Assembly: GCA_039715185.1 (NCBI GenBank)
Contig: JBDLIA010000010.1
Span: 1-57,228 of the forward strand
Source of the DNA: Gemmatimonadota bacterium
GTDB taxonomy: Bacteria > Gemmatimonadota > Gemmatimonadetes > Longimicrobiales > RSA9
DNA: 57,228 nt
Reading direction: 5' to 3'
In this document: piece after piece, positions 37,530-46,446 of the stretch
Position numbering within the stretch: position 1 is the first letter of the stretch
Layout: each line of letters begins with the position of its first letter
Notes under the pieces: generated by a model
Told to the model about the DNA's origin: nothing
The model's database searches: none
The model's input: only the letters and a program-made list of their open reading frames with translations
Position numbers and translations under genes: made by a program

Positions 37530-37935
37530 CGCGCGCGTGCTCGTCGAACCAGTCGCGGATGTAGGCGATCGGCTCGGCCGTCGGCGTCCCCGGGCCGAAC
37601 ACGCGCCCGACCCCCAGGCGGTGCAACTCCTCGGCGTCCTCCTCGGGGATGATCCCCCCGCCGGTGAGCAGCACGTGGTCGACGCCCTCCTCGTCGAGCA
37701 GCTCCTTGACGCGTGGAAAGAGCGTCATGTGAGCGCCCGAGAGGATCGACAGGGCCACCACATCCACGTCTTCCTGAACCGCCGCGTTCACCACCATCTC
37801 GGGCGTCTGATGGAGCCCCGTGTAGATCACCTCGAAGCCCGCGTCGCGAAACGCGCTGGCGATGACCTTGGCGCCCCTGTCGTGGCCATCCAGACCGGGC
37901 TTGGCCACCAAAACTCGAATTTTGCGATCGCTCAT
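37519..37935 (-). CDS. icmB: Isobutyryl-CoA mutase small subunit (cobalamin-binding)
   Basis: 138 aa. The B12-binding fold shows DGHDRG (residues 16-21, with His18 the lower axial ligand), the SGAHMTLFP loop and LLTGGGIIP that cradle the nucleotide tail. This separate small subunit is the partner of the mutase large subunit at 40.8-42.5 kb. It could equally be named as the methylmalonyl-CoA mutase B12 subunit; the isobutyryl assignment comes from the large subunit. It starts at ATG 37935 and overlaps the carboxylase start by 11 bp. Confidence 0.85.
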   Translation of the reverse strand: MSDRKIRVLVAKPGLDGHDRGAKVIASAFRDAGFEVIYTGLHQTPEMVVNAAVQEDVDVVALSILSGAHMTLFPRVKELLDEEGVDHVLLTGGGIIPEEDAEELHRLGVGRVFGPGTPTAEPIAYIRDWFDEHARDAP

Positions 37936-38088
37936 GTCGGGCTCGCAGCAAGTGGATGCGAGCGGCACTCTAGCGCAACGCGGGCCGCAGGAGCAAGATA
38001 GAAAGGCACCCGAGGTCCCGGCCGTGGCCCGCCGACGGTCGCCCGACCCGCTTCGTCCCAGCGCCTGGCTCGGCACCCCCCGTTGCCC

Positions 38089-38526
38089 ATGACGTCGAAC
38101 AACTTCGAACTCCTCCTCGCCAGCATGACCGTGCTCGCCGTCTCCCTGATCCCCCTGCTGTCGGAAGTCAGGATGGGTTCGGAGACGATCGTATTGACGG
38201 CGATAATCGTAGCCCTGCTGCAAGGCCTCCTGCTCGCGGCGGCGCGCGCGCGCAGACGCAAGGACCGCGCGGCCGGCGTGCAGGAGGTAAGGAGGATGCT
38301 CCAGGACCAGGTGAAGGGCCAGTTGTCGCGCATCACCATGGCGGCCACCGCCGGCGACGACGCGACCACCGAGCAGAGTCGGCTACAGAGCGAAGTGCTC
38401 GGGGCCGTGGACAACCTCACCCTGCTGGTCGACGGGCTGTCCGAGGAGTCGCTGCGCACCTGGCGCAGTCGCTACGCGGCAGCCAACCGGCACCCCGTGG
38501 TCGCTGGGCGCCAAACCGAGGGCTAG
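38089..38526 (+). CDS. Hypothetical membrane protein with C-terminal coiled coil
   Basis: 145 aa from ATG 38089 (an in-frame TTG at 38083 is also possible). Two membrane helices ([16 protein letters not shown] and [19 protein letters not shown]) lead to a basic and then helical cytosolic part ([31 protein letters not shown]) resembling sensor-kinase linkers but with no His box. Stands alone between two minus-strand gene groups. Its TAG stop is the left end of the palindromic element at 38523. Confidence 0.65.
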   Translation: MTSNNFELLLASMTVLAVSLIPLLSEVRMGSETIVLTAIIVALLQGLLLAAARARRRKDRAAGVQEVRRMLQDQVKGQLSRITMAATAGDDATTEQSRLQSEVLGAVDNLTLLVDGLSEESLRTWRSRYAAANRHPVVAGRQTEG

Positions 38527-38572
38527 TGTACCGTTGCAGAAGTCCCGTAGGCATTCGGCGCCGGCACACTAG
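38523..38572. repeat. 50-bp palindromic element (short form), provides stop codons of two convergent genes
   Basis: CTAGTGTACCG at the left pairs with CGGCACACTAG at the right (10 of 11). The left TAG (38524-38526) ends the plus-strand membrane-protein gene; the right TAG (38571-38569) ends the minus-strand methyltransferase. Positions 38543-38559 are the reverse complement of 57212-57228 in the long element, and the right 15 bp match the start of that element, so this copy looks like it arose by internal deletion. Confidence 0.8.
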
Positions 38573-39318
38573 ATCCGCCGGGCCCGGACGATGAGTCTAG
38601 GTGAGTCGTGGGCGAAGGCGCGGCCGTCCCAGTCGCCGAACAGGTCGAGCTGGGCGAAGCCCGCCGCCTCGATCAACCCCACCGCCTCCCCCGCGGTGTA
38701 GATGCGGAGCCTGTGCTCGGAGCGACCTTCGTCGCCCTCCGGCCCGCGCCACCGCCACCGCTCACGCGCCACTCCAGAGACGGGGTCGAACCTTCTGCGG
38801 ACCTGCACTTCGGTGCCGTCCGACGCGCGCCAGCGGTCGCGGGGGGCGAAGTGCCGCGCGATGTCGTCTCTGTGCGTCGTCTCCAGGATCAGCACGCCCC
38901 CGGGGCGGGTGACCCTGGCGAGTTCCTCCAGCGCGGCGAGTTCCTGCGCGTCGTCATCGAACAGCCCCACGCTCGTGAAGACGTCAACCACCGCGTCGAA
39001 GCTCGCCGAGCCGAAGGGCAACGCGCGCAGGTCGGCGCACGAGTAGCGGGCGGGCACGCCCAGCCTGCGGTTCGCGGCGACGGCGTGGCCCAGAAGCGGG
39101 CGGGACAGGTCGGCGCCGAAGGTCCGGTAGCCGCCGGCTTCGAGGAGCGCAGCGTGGCGGCCCCAGCCGCAGGGCGCGTCCAGCACGCTGGCACCGGCGG
39201 GAAGGCCCAGCAGCTCGCGCAGGGCGGACACCTCCTGGCGGGAGCGCTCCTCTCCGAAGAGGTCGCGGTGCAGCCTGAACCACGTCTCGTCGAAGTGGCG
39301 ACGCCACCAGCCGCTCAC
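38569..39318 (-). CDS. SAM-dependent methyltransferase (class I)
   Basis: 249 aa. Motif I is LDAPCGWGRHAALLEAG (about residues 44-60), motif II around FGADLSRPLLGHA, motif IV ADLRALPFGSASFDAV and post-motif DVFTSVGLFDDD. The methyl acceptor is unknown. The start is GTG at 39318 overlapping the CNNM stop by four bases (GTGA), and the long frame to 40215 is shadow. The stop is supplied by the palindromic element. Confidence 0.87.
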   Translation of the reverse strand: MSGWWRRHFDETWFRLHRDLFGEERSRQEVSALRELLGLPAGASVLDAPCGWGRHAALLEAGGYRTFGADLSRPLLGHAVAANRRLGVPARYSCADLRALPFGSASFDAVVDVFTSVGLFDDDAQELAALEELARVTRPGGVLILETTHRDDIARHFAPRDRWRASDGTEVQVRRRFDPVSGVARERWRWRGPEGDEGRSEHRLRIYTAGEAVGLIEAAGFAQLDLFGDWDGRAFAHDSPRLIVRARRI

Positions 39319-40670
39319 TCGGGCGTCGGGTCGGACTGGGCGGGAGGCAGCTCCAGGCGTACCCGTTCGATGCGCCGGCCGTCCATCGCCAGGACCGACA
39401 GGCGGCCCACCGGAGACTCTATCACGTCGCCCTGGCGGGCGATGCGGCCCAGGAGCCCCATGACGTATCCGCCCAGCGTAGTGTACTCGTCCTCGGGCAG
39501 GTCCAACTCCAGGCGATCGTTCACGTCCGCCAGCGACAGCGACGCCTCCAGGAAGACCTGCCCGTCGCGGCCGTGGACGATGTCGGGGCGCTCGCTGTCG
39601 AACTCGTCCTGGATCTCGCCGACGATTTCCTCGACCAGGTCCTCCATCGTCACGACGCCCGCGGTGCCGCCGAACTCGTCGACGACGATCGCCAGGTGCA
39701 CCCGCTCGAGTTGCATCTCGCGCAGCAGATCCTCCACCGACTTCGAGTCGGGCACGAAGTTGGGCGGCCTCATGATGGCATCGAGGTCGTGCGCGCCCTC
39801 GCGCTCGGCGCGCCAGACGTCGCGTGCGACGACGACGCCCACCACGTGATCCAGCGACTCCTCGTACACGGGCAGGCGCGAGTGGCCCTCCTCGATGATC
39901 AGCCGCGCGGCTTCCGCCACTCCCCCCTCGCGCGGCACGGCGACCACCTCCGTGCGCGGCGTCATGACCTCTTCCGCCGTCGTCTCCGACAGGTCGAACA
40001 CGCCGCGGATCATGTCGACGGGCTCCTCCCCCAGCCGACCGGCGGCGGCGCTTTGAATGGCCAGGATCTCTATCTCGTCCGGCTCGTGGACGTGGTGCAT
40101 CTCGGAGACGGGCCGCTGCCCCACCATGTGCAGCAGTCGGTTGGCCAGCCCGTTCAGAACGTAGATGAAGGGGGCGAGGATCCACGCGAAGGCCATCAAC
40201 GGAACGACGGTCCACATGCTCACCGTTTCCGGCTTGGCGATCGCCAGCGACTTGGGCGCCAGCTCGCCGAGAACGATGTGCAGGACCGTGATCACGGCGA
40301 ACGCGATGGCTCCCGCGACGGTGTGCGAGGCGAGCACGTCCCAGGGCCCGGCCAGGCCGCCGAACGCTTGGATCAGCACCGCCGCCACCGTGGACTCGGC
40401 CACGAAGCCGAGGCCGATGGAGGCCAGCGTGATGCCCAGTTGGGTCGCCGAGAGGTAGTGGTCCAGCCGCCTGAGCGCGCGGCGCGCGACGATCGCCAGG
40501 CGGTGCCCGTCTCGCGCCAGCGACTCGATCTTGGTGCGCCGGGCGCCCACCAGGCCGAACTCGGCAGCTACGAAGAAGCCGTTGGCGGCGACCAGCAGGA
40601 GCGCGAGCGCGATGCGCCAGGCCACCTGACCGACGGTCAGCGCTTCCAGGGCGGTCTCAGCGCCTTGCAC
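39315..40670 (-). CDS. CNNM/CorC-family transporter with CBS domains (HlyC/CorC)
   Basis: 451 aa. A DUF21/CNNM membrane domain (residues about 14-205) with NGFFVAAEFGLVGARRTKIE, four hydrophobic segments and the conserved TQLGITLASIGLGFVAE; then two CBS motifs (VMTPRTEVVAVPREGG, IMRPPNFVPDSKSVEDLL), and a C-terminal CorC_HlyC domain (LEADGIARQGDVIESPVGRLSVL-like, here shortened). Proteins of this type act in Mg2+ and Co2+ efflux or regulation. It is upstream of the methyltransferase and translationally coupled to it. Confidence 0.9.
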   Translation of the reverse strand: MQGAETALEALTVGQVAWRIALALLLVAANGFFVAAEFGLVGARRTKIESLARDGHRLAIVARRALRRLDHYLSATQLGITLASIGLGFVAESTVAAVLIQAFGGLAGPWDVLASHTVAGAIAFAVITVLHIVLGELAPKSLAIAKPETVSMWTVVPLMAFAWILAPFIYVLNGLANRLLHMVGQRPVSEMHHVHEPDEIEILAIQSAAAGRLGEEPVDMIRGVFDLSETTAEEVMTPRTEVVAVPREGGVAEAARLIIEEGHSRLPVYEESLDHVVGVVVARDVWRAEREGAHDLDAIMRPPNFVPDSKSVEDLLREMQLERVHLAIVVDEFGGTAGVVTMEDLVEEIVGEIQDEFDSERPDIVHGRDGQVFLEASLSLADVNDRLELDLPEDEYTTLGGYVMGLLGRIARQGDVIESPVGRLSVLAMDGRRIERVRLELPPAQSDPTPE

Positions 40671-40772
40671 GGCGGCCGGTCAGCGAGTTCTTCGTACGCC
40701 TTCGCGCGAACGGCGCGAGGGGGGAATGGGAACGTCCGGAGGGAGGCTCCTCCGTCCCCGCTGGAACATCGC

Positions 40773-42521
40773 TCAAAAGAATACGGGCTCCTTGAAGGCT
40801 CCGTATACCTGCTCCAGGGCGTGCCTGATCTCGTACAGGGTGCCGTGGGCGCGCACGCAGTCCAGCATCGGCTCGAGGACGTTGCCGCCCGCGCGAGCCG
40901 TATCCTGCAGCCGCTCCAACTGGGCGTCCAGAGCGGCCTGGTCACGCCCCTCGCGCAGGGCCCCCAGCCGCTCGGCCTGGCTGAGCGCGGCCTCCTCGCC
41001 GATGCGCAGGGTGTCGATGTGCAGTTCCTCGTTTCCGCCCATGAACTCGTTCACGCCCACGACCAGCCGCTCCCCTTCCTCGATCTCGCGCTGCTGGCGC
41101 CGGGCGCTGCGCGCGATTGCGCTCTGGAAGTAGCCACGCTCGATGCCCGCGACCACACCCCCAGTACCGTCGATCTCATCGAAGATCGTTTCCGCCTCGC
41201 GCTCCAGCCTGTCGGTGGTCGCCTCCACGTAGTACGAGCCCGCCAGCGGATCGATCGTGTTCGGGACGCCGGTCTCGTAGGCCAGGATCTGCTGGGTGCG
41301 CAGCGCGATGCGCGCCGACTTTTCGGTAGGCAGCGCCAGCGTCTCATCCAGCGAGTTGGTGTGTAGCGACTGGGTGCCGCCCAGCACCGCCGCGAGGGCC
41401 TGGTAGGCCACCCGTACGACGTTGTTCTCCGGCTGCTGCGCGACGAGGGACACGCCCGCCGTCTGCGCGTGCGTGCGCAGTCTCCAGGACTCCGGATTCT
41501 TCGCCCCGTACTGATCGCGCAGCCGGCGCGCCCAGATCCGCCGGGCCGCCCGGAACTTCGCGACCTCCTCGAAGAAGTCGTTGTGGACGTCGAAGAAGAA
41601 GCTGAGGCGAGGCGCGAAGGAATCGACGTCCAGGCCGCGCTCGACCCCACGCTCCACGTACTCGAAGCCGTTGCGCAGGGTGTAGGCCAACTCCTGCGCG
41701 GCGGTGGCGCCCGCCTCGCGGATGTGGTAGCCGCTGATGCTGATCGGGTTGTACTTGGGCGCGTTCTGGGCGCACCACTCGAACATGTCCACGATGAGCT
41801 TCAGCGCGGGCTCGGGCGGATACACCCACGCGTGCTGCGCCTGATACTCCTTCAGGATGTCGTTCTGGACCGTGCCGCGCAGCTCGTCCGCGGAGACGCC
41901 TTGGCGCTCGGCGGCGACCACGTAGAAGCAGAACAGGATGATCGCGGGGCCGTTGATCGTCATGGACACCGACACCTGGTCCAGCGGGATCCCGTCGAAC
42001 AGCGTCTCCATGTCCGCGACGCTGGATATCGCCACGCCGCACTTCCCCACCTCACCCAGCGACCGCGGGTGATCCGAGTCGTAGCCCATGAGGGTCGGGA
42101 AATCGAACGCCACGGAAAGCCCCGTCTGCCCATGATCCAGCAGATAGTGATAGCGCTCGTTGGTCTCCTCGCTGGTGCCGAAACCCGCGAACTGCCGCAT
42201 CGTCCAGAGCCGCGTCCGGTACATGGTCGCGTACGGCCCGCGGGTGAACGGGAAGACGCCCGGCAGCCCCAGGTCCGCGGAGTAGTCCGAGTCCGCCTGG
42301 TCGGCCGGCGTGTACAGCGGGGCGACCGCCGCCCCGGAGATGGTGGTGAACGGCTCGTCGCGCGCCGGCGTGGCCTCGAACGCGCTACGCCACTCGGCCA
42401 GCTCGGTCTCGAGACGCCGTAGCTCCGCGGCCTGCGCCTCGATCCGACGGGTCAGCCGCTCGGCCTCCTCCGCCGTGACCGCCTCGGTCCCCGCCGGCAC
42501 GTCGCGCTCCATGACTCCCAT
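40773..42521 (-). CDS. icmA: Isobutyryl-CoA mutase large subunit
   Basis: 582 aa coenzyme-B12 radical mutase TIM barrel. The conserved family segments are PYATMYRTRLWTMRQFAGFG, GLSVAFDFPTLMGYDSDHPR, RGTVQNDILKEYQAQHAW and YNPISISGYHIREAGA. Two substrate-specificity positions are decisive: the residue equal to Tyr89 of Propionibacterium methylmalonyl-CoA mutase is Phe (Phe111) and the one equal to Arg207 is Gln (Gln229). Phe/Gln is the pattern of isobutyryl-CoA mutase, which interconverts isobutyryl- and n-butyryl-CoA. Arg82, Thr85 and Arg87 equivalents are kept. The cobalamin domain is on a separate gene. A 5' GAGGAG supports the ATG at 42521. No activity is proven. Confidence 0.8.
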   Translation of the reverse strand: MGVMERDVPAGTEAVTAEEAERLTRRIEAQAAELRRLETELAEWRSAFEATPARDEPFTTISGAAVAPLYTPADQADSDYSADLGLPGVFPFTRGPYATMYRTRLWTMRQFAGFGTSEETNERYHYLLDHGQTGLSVAFDFPTLMGYDSDHPRSLGEVGKCGVAISSVADMETLFDGIPLDQVSVSMTINGPAIILFCFYVVAAERQGVSADELRGTVQNDILKEYQAQHAWVYPPEPALKLIVDMFEWCAQNAPKYNPISISGYHIREAGATAAQELAYTLRNGFEYVERGVERGLDVDSFAPRLSFFFDVHNDFFEEVAKFRAARRIWARRLRDQYGAKNPESWRLRTHAQTAGVSLVAQQPENNVVRVAYQALAAVLGGTQSLHTNSLDETLALPTEKSARIALRTQQILAYETGVPNTIDPLAGSYYVEATTDRLEREAETIFDEIDGTGGVVAGIERGYFQSAIARSARRQQREIEEGERLVVGVNEFMGGNEELHIDTLRIGEEAALSQAERLGALREGRDQAALDAQLERLQDTARAGGNVLEPMLDCVRAHGTLYEIRHALEQVYGAFKEPVFF

Positions 42522-42557
42522 TCCTACTCCTCGCTCAGCGTCCGCTCAACCTGGCCC

Positions 42558-43688
42558 CTACCCCCGCACGGCCGCCGCGATCCGGGCCGCGACCGCGGAC
42601 GGGGTCTCGTTCCCCGCCACCAGAGCGGGCATCGATTCCTCCAGCAGGCGCTCCCCTTGCCCGTCCCGCCAGGCCATGAAGCGGAGCTTCCGGTCCACCG
42701 TCTGGCGCACGCGCTCCTTGATTCGCTCGCGCCGCCTGCGCTCCAGCTCACCCGAGGCGGCGAGCCACTCGCGGTGCTTCTCGATGGTCGCGAGCACCTC
42801 GTCTACCCCTGTGCCGTCGCGCGCGACGGTCTGCAGGACCGGAGGGGTCCACTCCTCTTCGGCGGCCGGGGCCTCGGGGGCGTCGATCACGCCCGCCTCG
42901 CGGGCGCCCGTCGCGTCCGCCGCGGCACGTGCGCGCGCGCGATCGGACCAACGCCTGCGCACCTTGCCGAGGTCCACGCCGTGGTGCGCCGGCACCTGGC
43001 GCAGGGCCTGGCCCGCCCTGAGGTGCAGCATCAGCTCGACTTCCCTGGTGAGCTTCTCGGCGCCCGGGCGATCCGCCTTGTTGATCACGAACAAGTCCGC
43101 GATCTCCATGAGGCCCGCCTTCATCGCCTGGACCGAGTCGCCCGACTCGGGCACCAGGACGACCACCGTGGTGTCGGCGGCGGCGGCTATGTCGAGCTCG
43201 GACTGGCCGACCCCTACGGTCTCCACGATCACACGGTCGAAGCCGAAGGCGTCCATCACGTCGGCGACCTCCTTGGACGCCAGCGCGAGTCCGCCCAGCG
43301 AGCCGCGTGTGGCCATCGAGCGGATGAACACGCCCGGGCCCTGGGCGACGTCGTTCATGCGGATCCTGTCGCCCAGCAGCGCTCCCCCGGTGAAGGGCGA
43401 GGTGGGATCCACGGCGACGACCCCCACGGACTCGTCGCGGGCCAGCAGGCGCTCGATCAGCGCGGCCGTGAGCGTGGACTTGCCGCCGCCGGGGGGGCCC
43501 GTGACGCCCAGCCGGTGCGCACGCCCCAGATCGGCGTGAATGGCGTCCAGCAGCCCGTCGGCGCCCTCGCGTTCGTCCTCGACGATGGAGATGGCCCGGG
43601 CCAGCGCCGCGCGCCGGCCGGCGCGAAACGCCTCGATGAGCTTGTCCGGCCGGCCCCGCGGGGCCGGATCCGCGGGGGCAGACGGCAT
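42558..43688 (-). CDS. MeaB/ArgK-type G-protein chaperone for the B12 mutase
   Basis: 376 aa from ATG 43688. The GTPase has P-loop GPPGGGKST (64-72), switch regions DPTSPFTGGALLGDRIRM and ETVGVGQSE, and NKAD base recognition. Such proteins load and protect the adenosylcobalamin mutase. It lies 36 bp upstream of icmA, which agrees with serving isobutyryl-CoA mutase (MeaI role) rather than methylmalonyl-CoA mutase. Residues about 270-300 are an acidic insertion. The reading frame is open to 43745, but this extension is arginine-rich and not MeaB-like. Confidence 0.92.
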   Translation of the reverse strand: MPSAPADPAPRGRPDKLIEAFRAGRRAALARAISIVEDEREGADGLLDAIHADLGRAHRLGVTGPPGGGKSTLTAALIERLLARDESVGVVAVDPTSPFTGGALLGDRIRMNDVAQGPGVFIRSMATRGSLGGLALASKEVADVMDAFGFDRVIVETVGVGQSELDIAAAADTTVVVLVPESGDSVQAMKAGLMEIADLFVINKADRPGAEKLTREVELMLHLRAGQALRQVPAHHGVDLGKVRRRWSDRARARAAADATGAREAGVIDAPEAPAAEEEWTPPVLQTVARDGTGVDEVLATIEKHREWLAASGELERRRRERIKERVRQTVDRKLRFMAWRDGQGERLLEESMPALVAGNETPSAVAARIAAAVRG

Positions 43689-43748
43689 AACCGAAGATGC
43701 CCGGCCTCTACGAGGGCTGTCAAAGGCGACGGCGCCTCGCGGCACACG

Positions 43749-45329
43749 TCACGGCGCGGCCGGCTGCCGGAGCGCCGGGAACCCCGCGGGAGGTACGCGG
43801 TGCGCGGTGCCCCGCTCGTACGCGTAGGACAGCCGGAAGAGCAGCCCCTCGTCGTACGGGCGCGCCAGCAACTGCAGGCCGGCGGGCAAGCTCCCGTACG
43901 TGTAGCCCATGGGCACGGACACCGCCGGCGTGCCCGTGGCGGGCGCGATGAGCTGGCTGTTGTCGCCGCGGTACTCCTCGGTGGCGCGGTCCAGGTGCGC
44001 CGGCGGGTTGGTCCAGGTCGGGTAGGCGATGGCGTCCACGCGGGCCTCGTCCATCGCCGCGACGAGGTCCGCGAGGAAGGCCTGGCGGCCCGGGTGGTCC
44101 GCGTACGCGGGACAAGGCGGATCCTCGTCGGGCGGCGCGACGTCCAGCGGGCCCCCGGCGAAGAACTCGAGCGCGCGCAGCGAGCGCTCGTGGTAGCGGT
44201 CGTCCTCCATCACCTCCAGCACGTCGCGGATCGGGGCGTCGTCTCCGAGCGAAGCGAAGTACCGGCCGACGTCGTAGCGGAACGCGCGGCAGAAGAGCCC
44301 CTGGGCGCCGAGGTGCTGGTCCAGGGTGGGCACCTCGAACGGGTCCACCAATGCCGCGCCCAGCCGTTCCAGGTCCACGAGCGCCTGAGCGAAGACCCGC
44401 AGCACGGCGCTGTCCGCGTCCTCGGTATCGACCAGCGCGCGCAGCACCCCGATGCGGGCGCCGCGCAGGCCGTCGGCGTCCAGGAACGCGGTGTAGTCGT
44501 CCTCGCGGCGGCCGCGGCCCAGCTCGGTGTAGGGATCCGCCGGATCGTAGCCGGCGACCACGTTGAACACGCGCGCGGCGTCCTCGACGGTGCGCGCCAG
44601 GGGGCCCGCGATGTCCCGATCGAAGGCCAACGGAATCACGCCGTCCCGGCTGGTCAGGCCGATGGTGGAGCGGATGCCGAAGAGCGCCAGGTGCGAGGCC
44701 GGGCCGCGGATGGAGTTGCCCGTGTCGCTGCCCATTCCCACCACCCCGAAGCTCGCCGCTACCCCCGACGCCGTGCCGCCGCTGGACCCCGCCGGCACCC
44801 GGTCGGGCGCGTACGCGTTGGCCGTCGTCCCGTAGGAGGAGCTCACGGTCTCGCGCGGGCTGAACGCCCACTCCGCCATGTTGGTCTTGGCGATCACGAT
44901 GGCGTCGGCCTCGCGCAGGCGTCGGACCATGAACGCGTCGTCCGGGGGGACGCTGCCGCGCAGCGCGATCGAGCCGCCTGTGGTGGGCAGATCGTGCGTG
45001 TCGAAGTTGTCCTTGACCAGCACCGGGGCGCAGAAGAGCGGCCCCGCCTCCTCACCCGACGCCAGGCCCGCGTCCAACTCCGCGGCGCGCTCCAGGGCCG
45101 CCGGGTTCACGTCGGTGATGGCGTGGATCCCGCGCGCGACGTCGTACGCCTCGATGCGGTCCAGGTACGCCTGCGCGACCTCCACGCAGGTAGTCCCTCC
45201 GGCCCTCACCGCGCGCTGGATTTCCGCGATAGTGGTCTCCACGACGTCGAACGGGGCCGGCGGCGGGGCCGCCGAACAGGCGAGGAGAGAGGTGGCGGCG
45301 ATGCAAAGGGTAAGGCGGCGGCGGCGCAC
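43749..45329 (-). CDS. Amidase-signature-family hydrolase, lipoprotein
   Basis: 526 aa. The Ser-cisSer-Lys triad is in place: Lys in VLVKDNFDTHDLP, cis-Ser in GSDTGNSIRGPASH and nucleophile Ser in PAGSSGGTASGVAA. It hydrolyses an amide or aryl amide; substrate unknown. Start GTG 45329 is preceded by GGAGG (45334-45338); it leaves a signal ending in lipobox SLLAC. The longer frame up to 45485 crosses the terminator of the next operon. It is probably attached to the membrane and faces the periplasm. Distinct from glutamyl-tRNA amidotransferase GatA because of the export signal. Confidence 0.9.
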   Translation of the reverse strand: MRRRRLTLCIAATSLLACSAAPPPAPFDVVETTIAEIQRAVRAGGTTCVEVAQAYLDRIEAYDVARGIHAITDVNPAALERAAELDAGLASGEEAGPLFCAPVLVKDNFDTHDLPTTGGSIALRGSVPPDDAFMVRRLREADAIVIAKTNMAEWAFSPRETVSSSYGTTANAYAPDRVPAGSSGGTASGVAASFGVVGMGSDTGNSIRGPASHLALFGIRSTIGLTSRDGVIPLAFDRDIAGPLARTVEDAARVFNVVAGYDPADPYTELGRGRREDDYTAFLDADGLRGARIGVLRALVDTEDADSAVLRVFAQALVDLERLGAALVDPFEVPTLDQHLGAQGLFCRAFRYDVGRYFASLGDDAPIRDVLEVMEDDRYHERSLRALEFFAGGPLDVAPPDEDPPCPAYADHPGRQAFLADLVAAMDEARVDAIAYPTWTNPPAHLDRATEEYRGDNSQLIAPATGTPAVSVPMGYTYGSLPAGLQLLARPYDEGLLFRLSYAYERGTAHRVPPAGFPALRQPAAP

Positions 45330-45427
45330 GGGGCCTCCAAGACGGACGGAGCTCCTTGTCGACGAACGGCTCACAGTGACGCCCGGCCGCGCGTCGGACA
45401 ACGGGCGCTCGCCACACCACCGGGTTT

Positions 45428-45468
45428 GGCAAAGAAGAACCCCGGGAGGTCGCCGCCCCCCGGGGTTC
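45428..45468 (-). terminator. Intrinsic terminator after the SPFH lipoprotein gene
   Basis: On the minus strand GAACCCCGGG and CCCGGGGTTC (45468-45459 and 45446-45437) pair over 10 bp around a 12-nt loop, then comes TTCTTTGCC (45436-45428). It lies 39 bp after the SPFH gene stop and before the amidase start, so it should end the phoH-to-SPFH transcript. Confidence 0.8.
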
Positions 45469-45506
45469 GAAATCAGCCGCAGCATCGCAGCGCCGGGCTC
45501 CCGTCC

Positions 45507-46319
45507 CTAGCGCAGTCCGCCAACGATCGGGCTGACGTTGCCCTCCACGTCGATGATCGTGTTGTTCTCCCCGATCGCCGCCGCGTGCAGCGCCTTGATG
45601 CGTTCGTAGGCCAGGTAGGAGGGGCTCAACGACTCGGCGATGATGCGCTGCGCGTCGCGGATGCCCTCGGCCTCGGCCCGGCGCTGCTCCGCCTTGGCCT
45701 GCTCGATCTGGATCCTGTGGCGCTCTCGCTCGATCTCCTGCTCAGCCGCGAGCTTCTCCTCGATCGCCACCCGGATCTTCTCCGGCGGGTCGATATCGCG
45801 CACGAAGTAGTCGGTGAGGATGATCCCCTTGTCGACGATGCGCGCGCCGACCAATTCGCGGATGCGCTCGCCGACCGCGTCGCGGCCCTGGCTGAGGAGC
45901 TCCGTGGCGGTGAACCCGGCGACCGCGTCGCGCGCGGCGCTACGGTAGGCGTTGTAGACGTAGGAGTGCACGTCCCGCGGCCCACCCACGGTCAGGTACA
46001 AGCTCACCGCGGCCTCCGGCTCGATCCGGTATCGGAGCGCACCCTCGATGGCCACCTTGAGCTGATCGCTCGTGAGGATCTCGATCACCTCGGCACGCCC
46101 CTCGGCCGGGAACTGCACCTCACGCAGCGGATACTTGGTGAAGCTCGCGCCCCAGTTCCACGGCGCGATGTACGACTGAATGCCCTGACGGACGGCCTCT
46201 TCACTCACGTCGCCGCCGAAGCTCTTCTTCACCGCGATTTCGGTCTCGTCGACGATGGTGCACGCACCCGTGGCGAGGACGACGAAGGCTACGACCAGCG
46301 TCCGGATCACGCGCATCAT
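45507..46319 (-). CDS. Prohibitin/SPFH-domain lipoprotein
   Basis: 270 aa. A short signal with lipobox LATGAC (Cys20) anchors it. The SPFH/Band 7 core is seen in EIAVKKSFGGDV, YPLREVQFPA and ILTSDQLKVAIEGALRYRIEP, followed by the coiled-coil EQEIERERHRIQIEQAKAEQ and GIRDAQRIIAESL. It resembles HflC/HflK or stomatin but is shorter and exported as a lipoprotein. Two adjacent ATGs (46319, 46316) are possible starts. It is the last gene of the phoH-ubiB region, separated from the UbiB-like gene by 127 bp. Confidence 0.85.
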   Translation of the reverse strand: MMRVIRTLVVAFVVLATGACTIVDETEIAVKKSFGGDVSEEAVRQGIQSYIAPWNWGASFTKYPLREVQFPAEGRAEVIEILTSDQLKVAIEGALRYRIEPEAAVSLYLTVGGPRDVHSYVYNAYRSAARDAVAGFTATELLSQGRDAVGERIRELVGARIVDKGIILTDYFVRDIDPPEKIRVAIEEKLAAEQEIERERHRIQIEQAKAEQRRAEAEGIRDAQRIIAESLSPSYLAYERIKALHAAAIGENNTIIDVEGNVSPIVGGLR

Positions 46320-46446
46320 TACGCGCTCCTTTCCCTTGAATTCATGGCGTACGAGGCCGCTACCGACCTCGCTGACTGTACGCGGGGATTGGCGACAATC
46401 TTCACCCCGGCCGCCGCGCGGGGAAGGCCGTCGAGGCCAGGCTGGA

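Noticed and set aside
37519-37935. Naming the small cobalamin protein as methylmalonyl-CoA mutase subunit
   Set aside because: The family alone allows it, but the large subunit has Phe/Gln at the specificity positions, so the isobutyryl-CoA name was chosen instead.
40718-40772. Small hairpin CGGAGG/CCTCCG between icmA and CNNM genes
   Set aside because: Short stem, no U tract; may be chance in GC-rich DNA.
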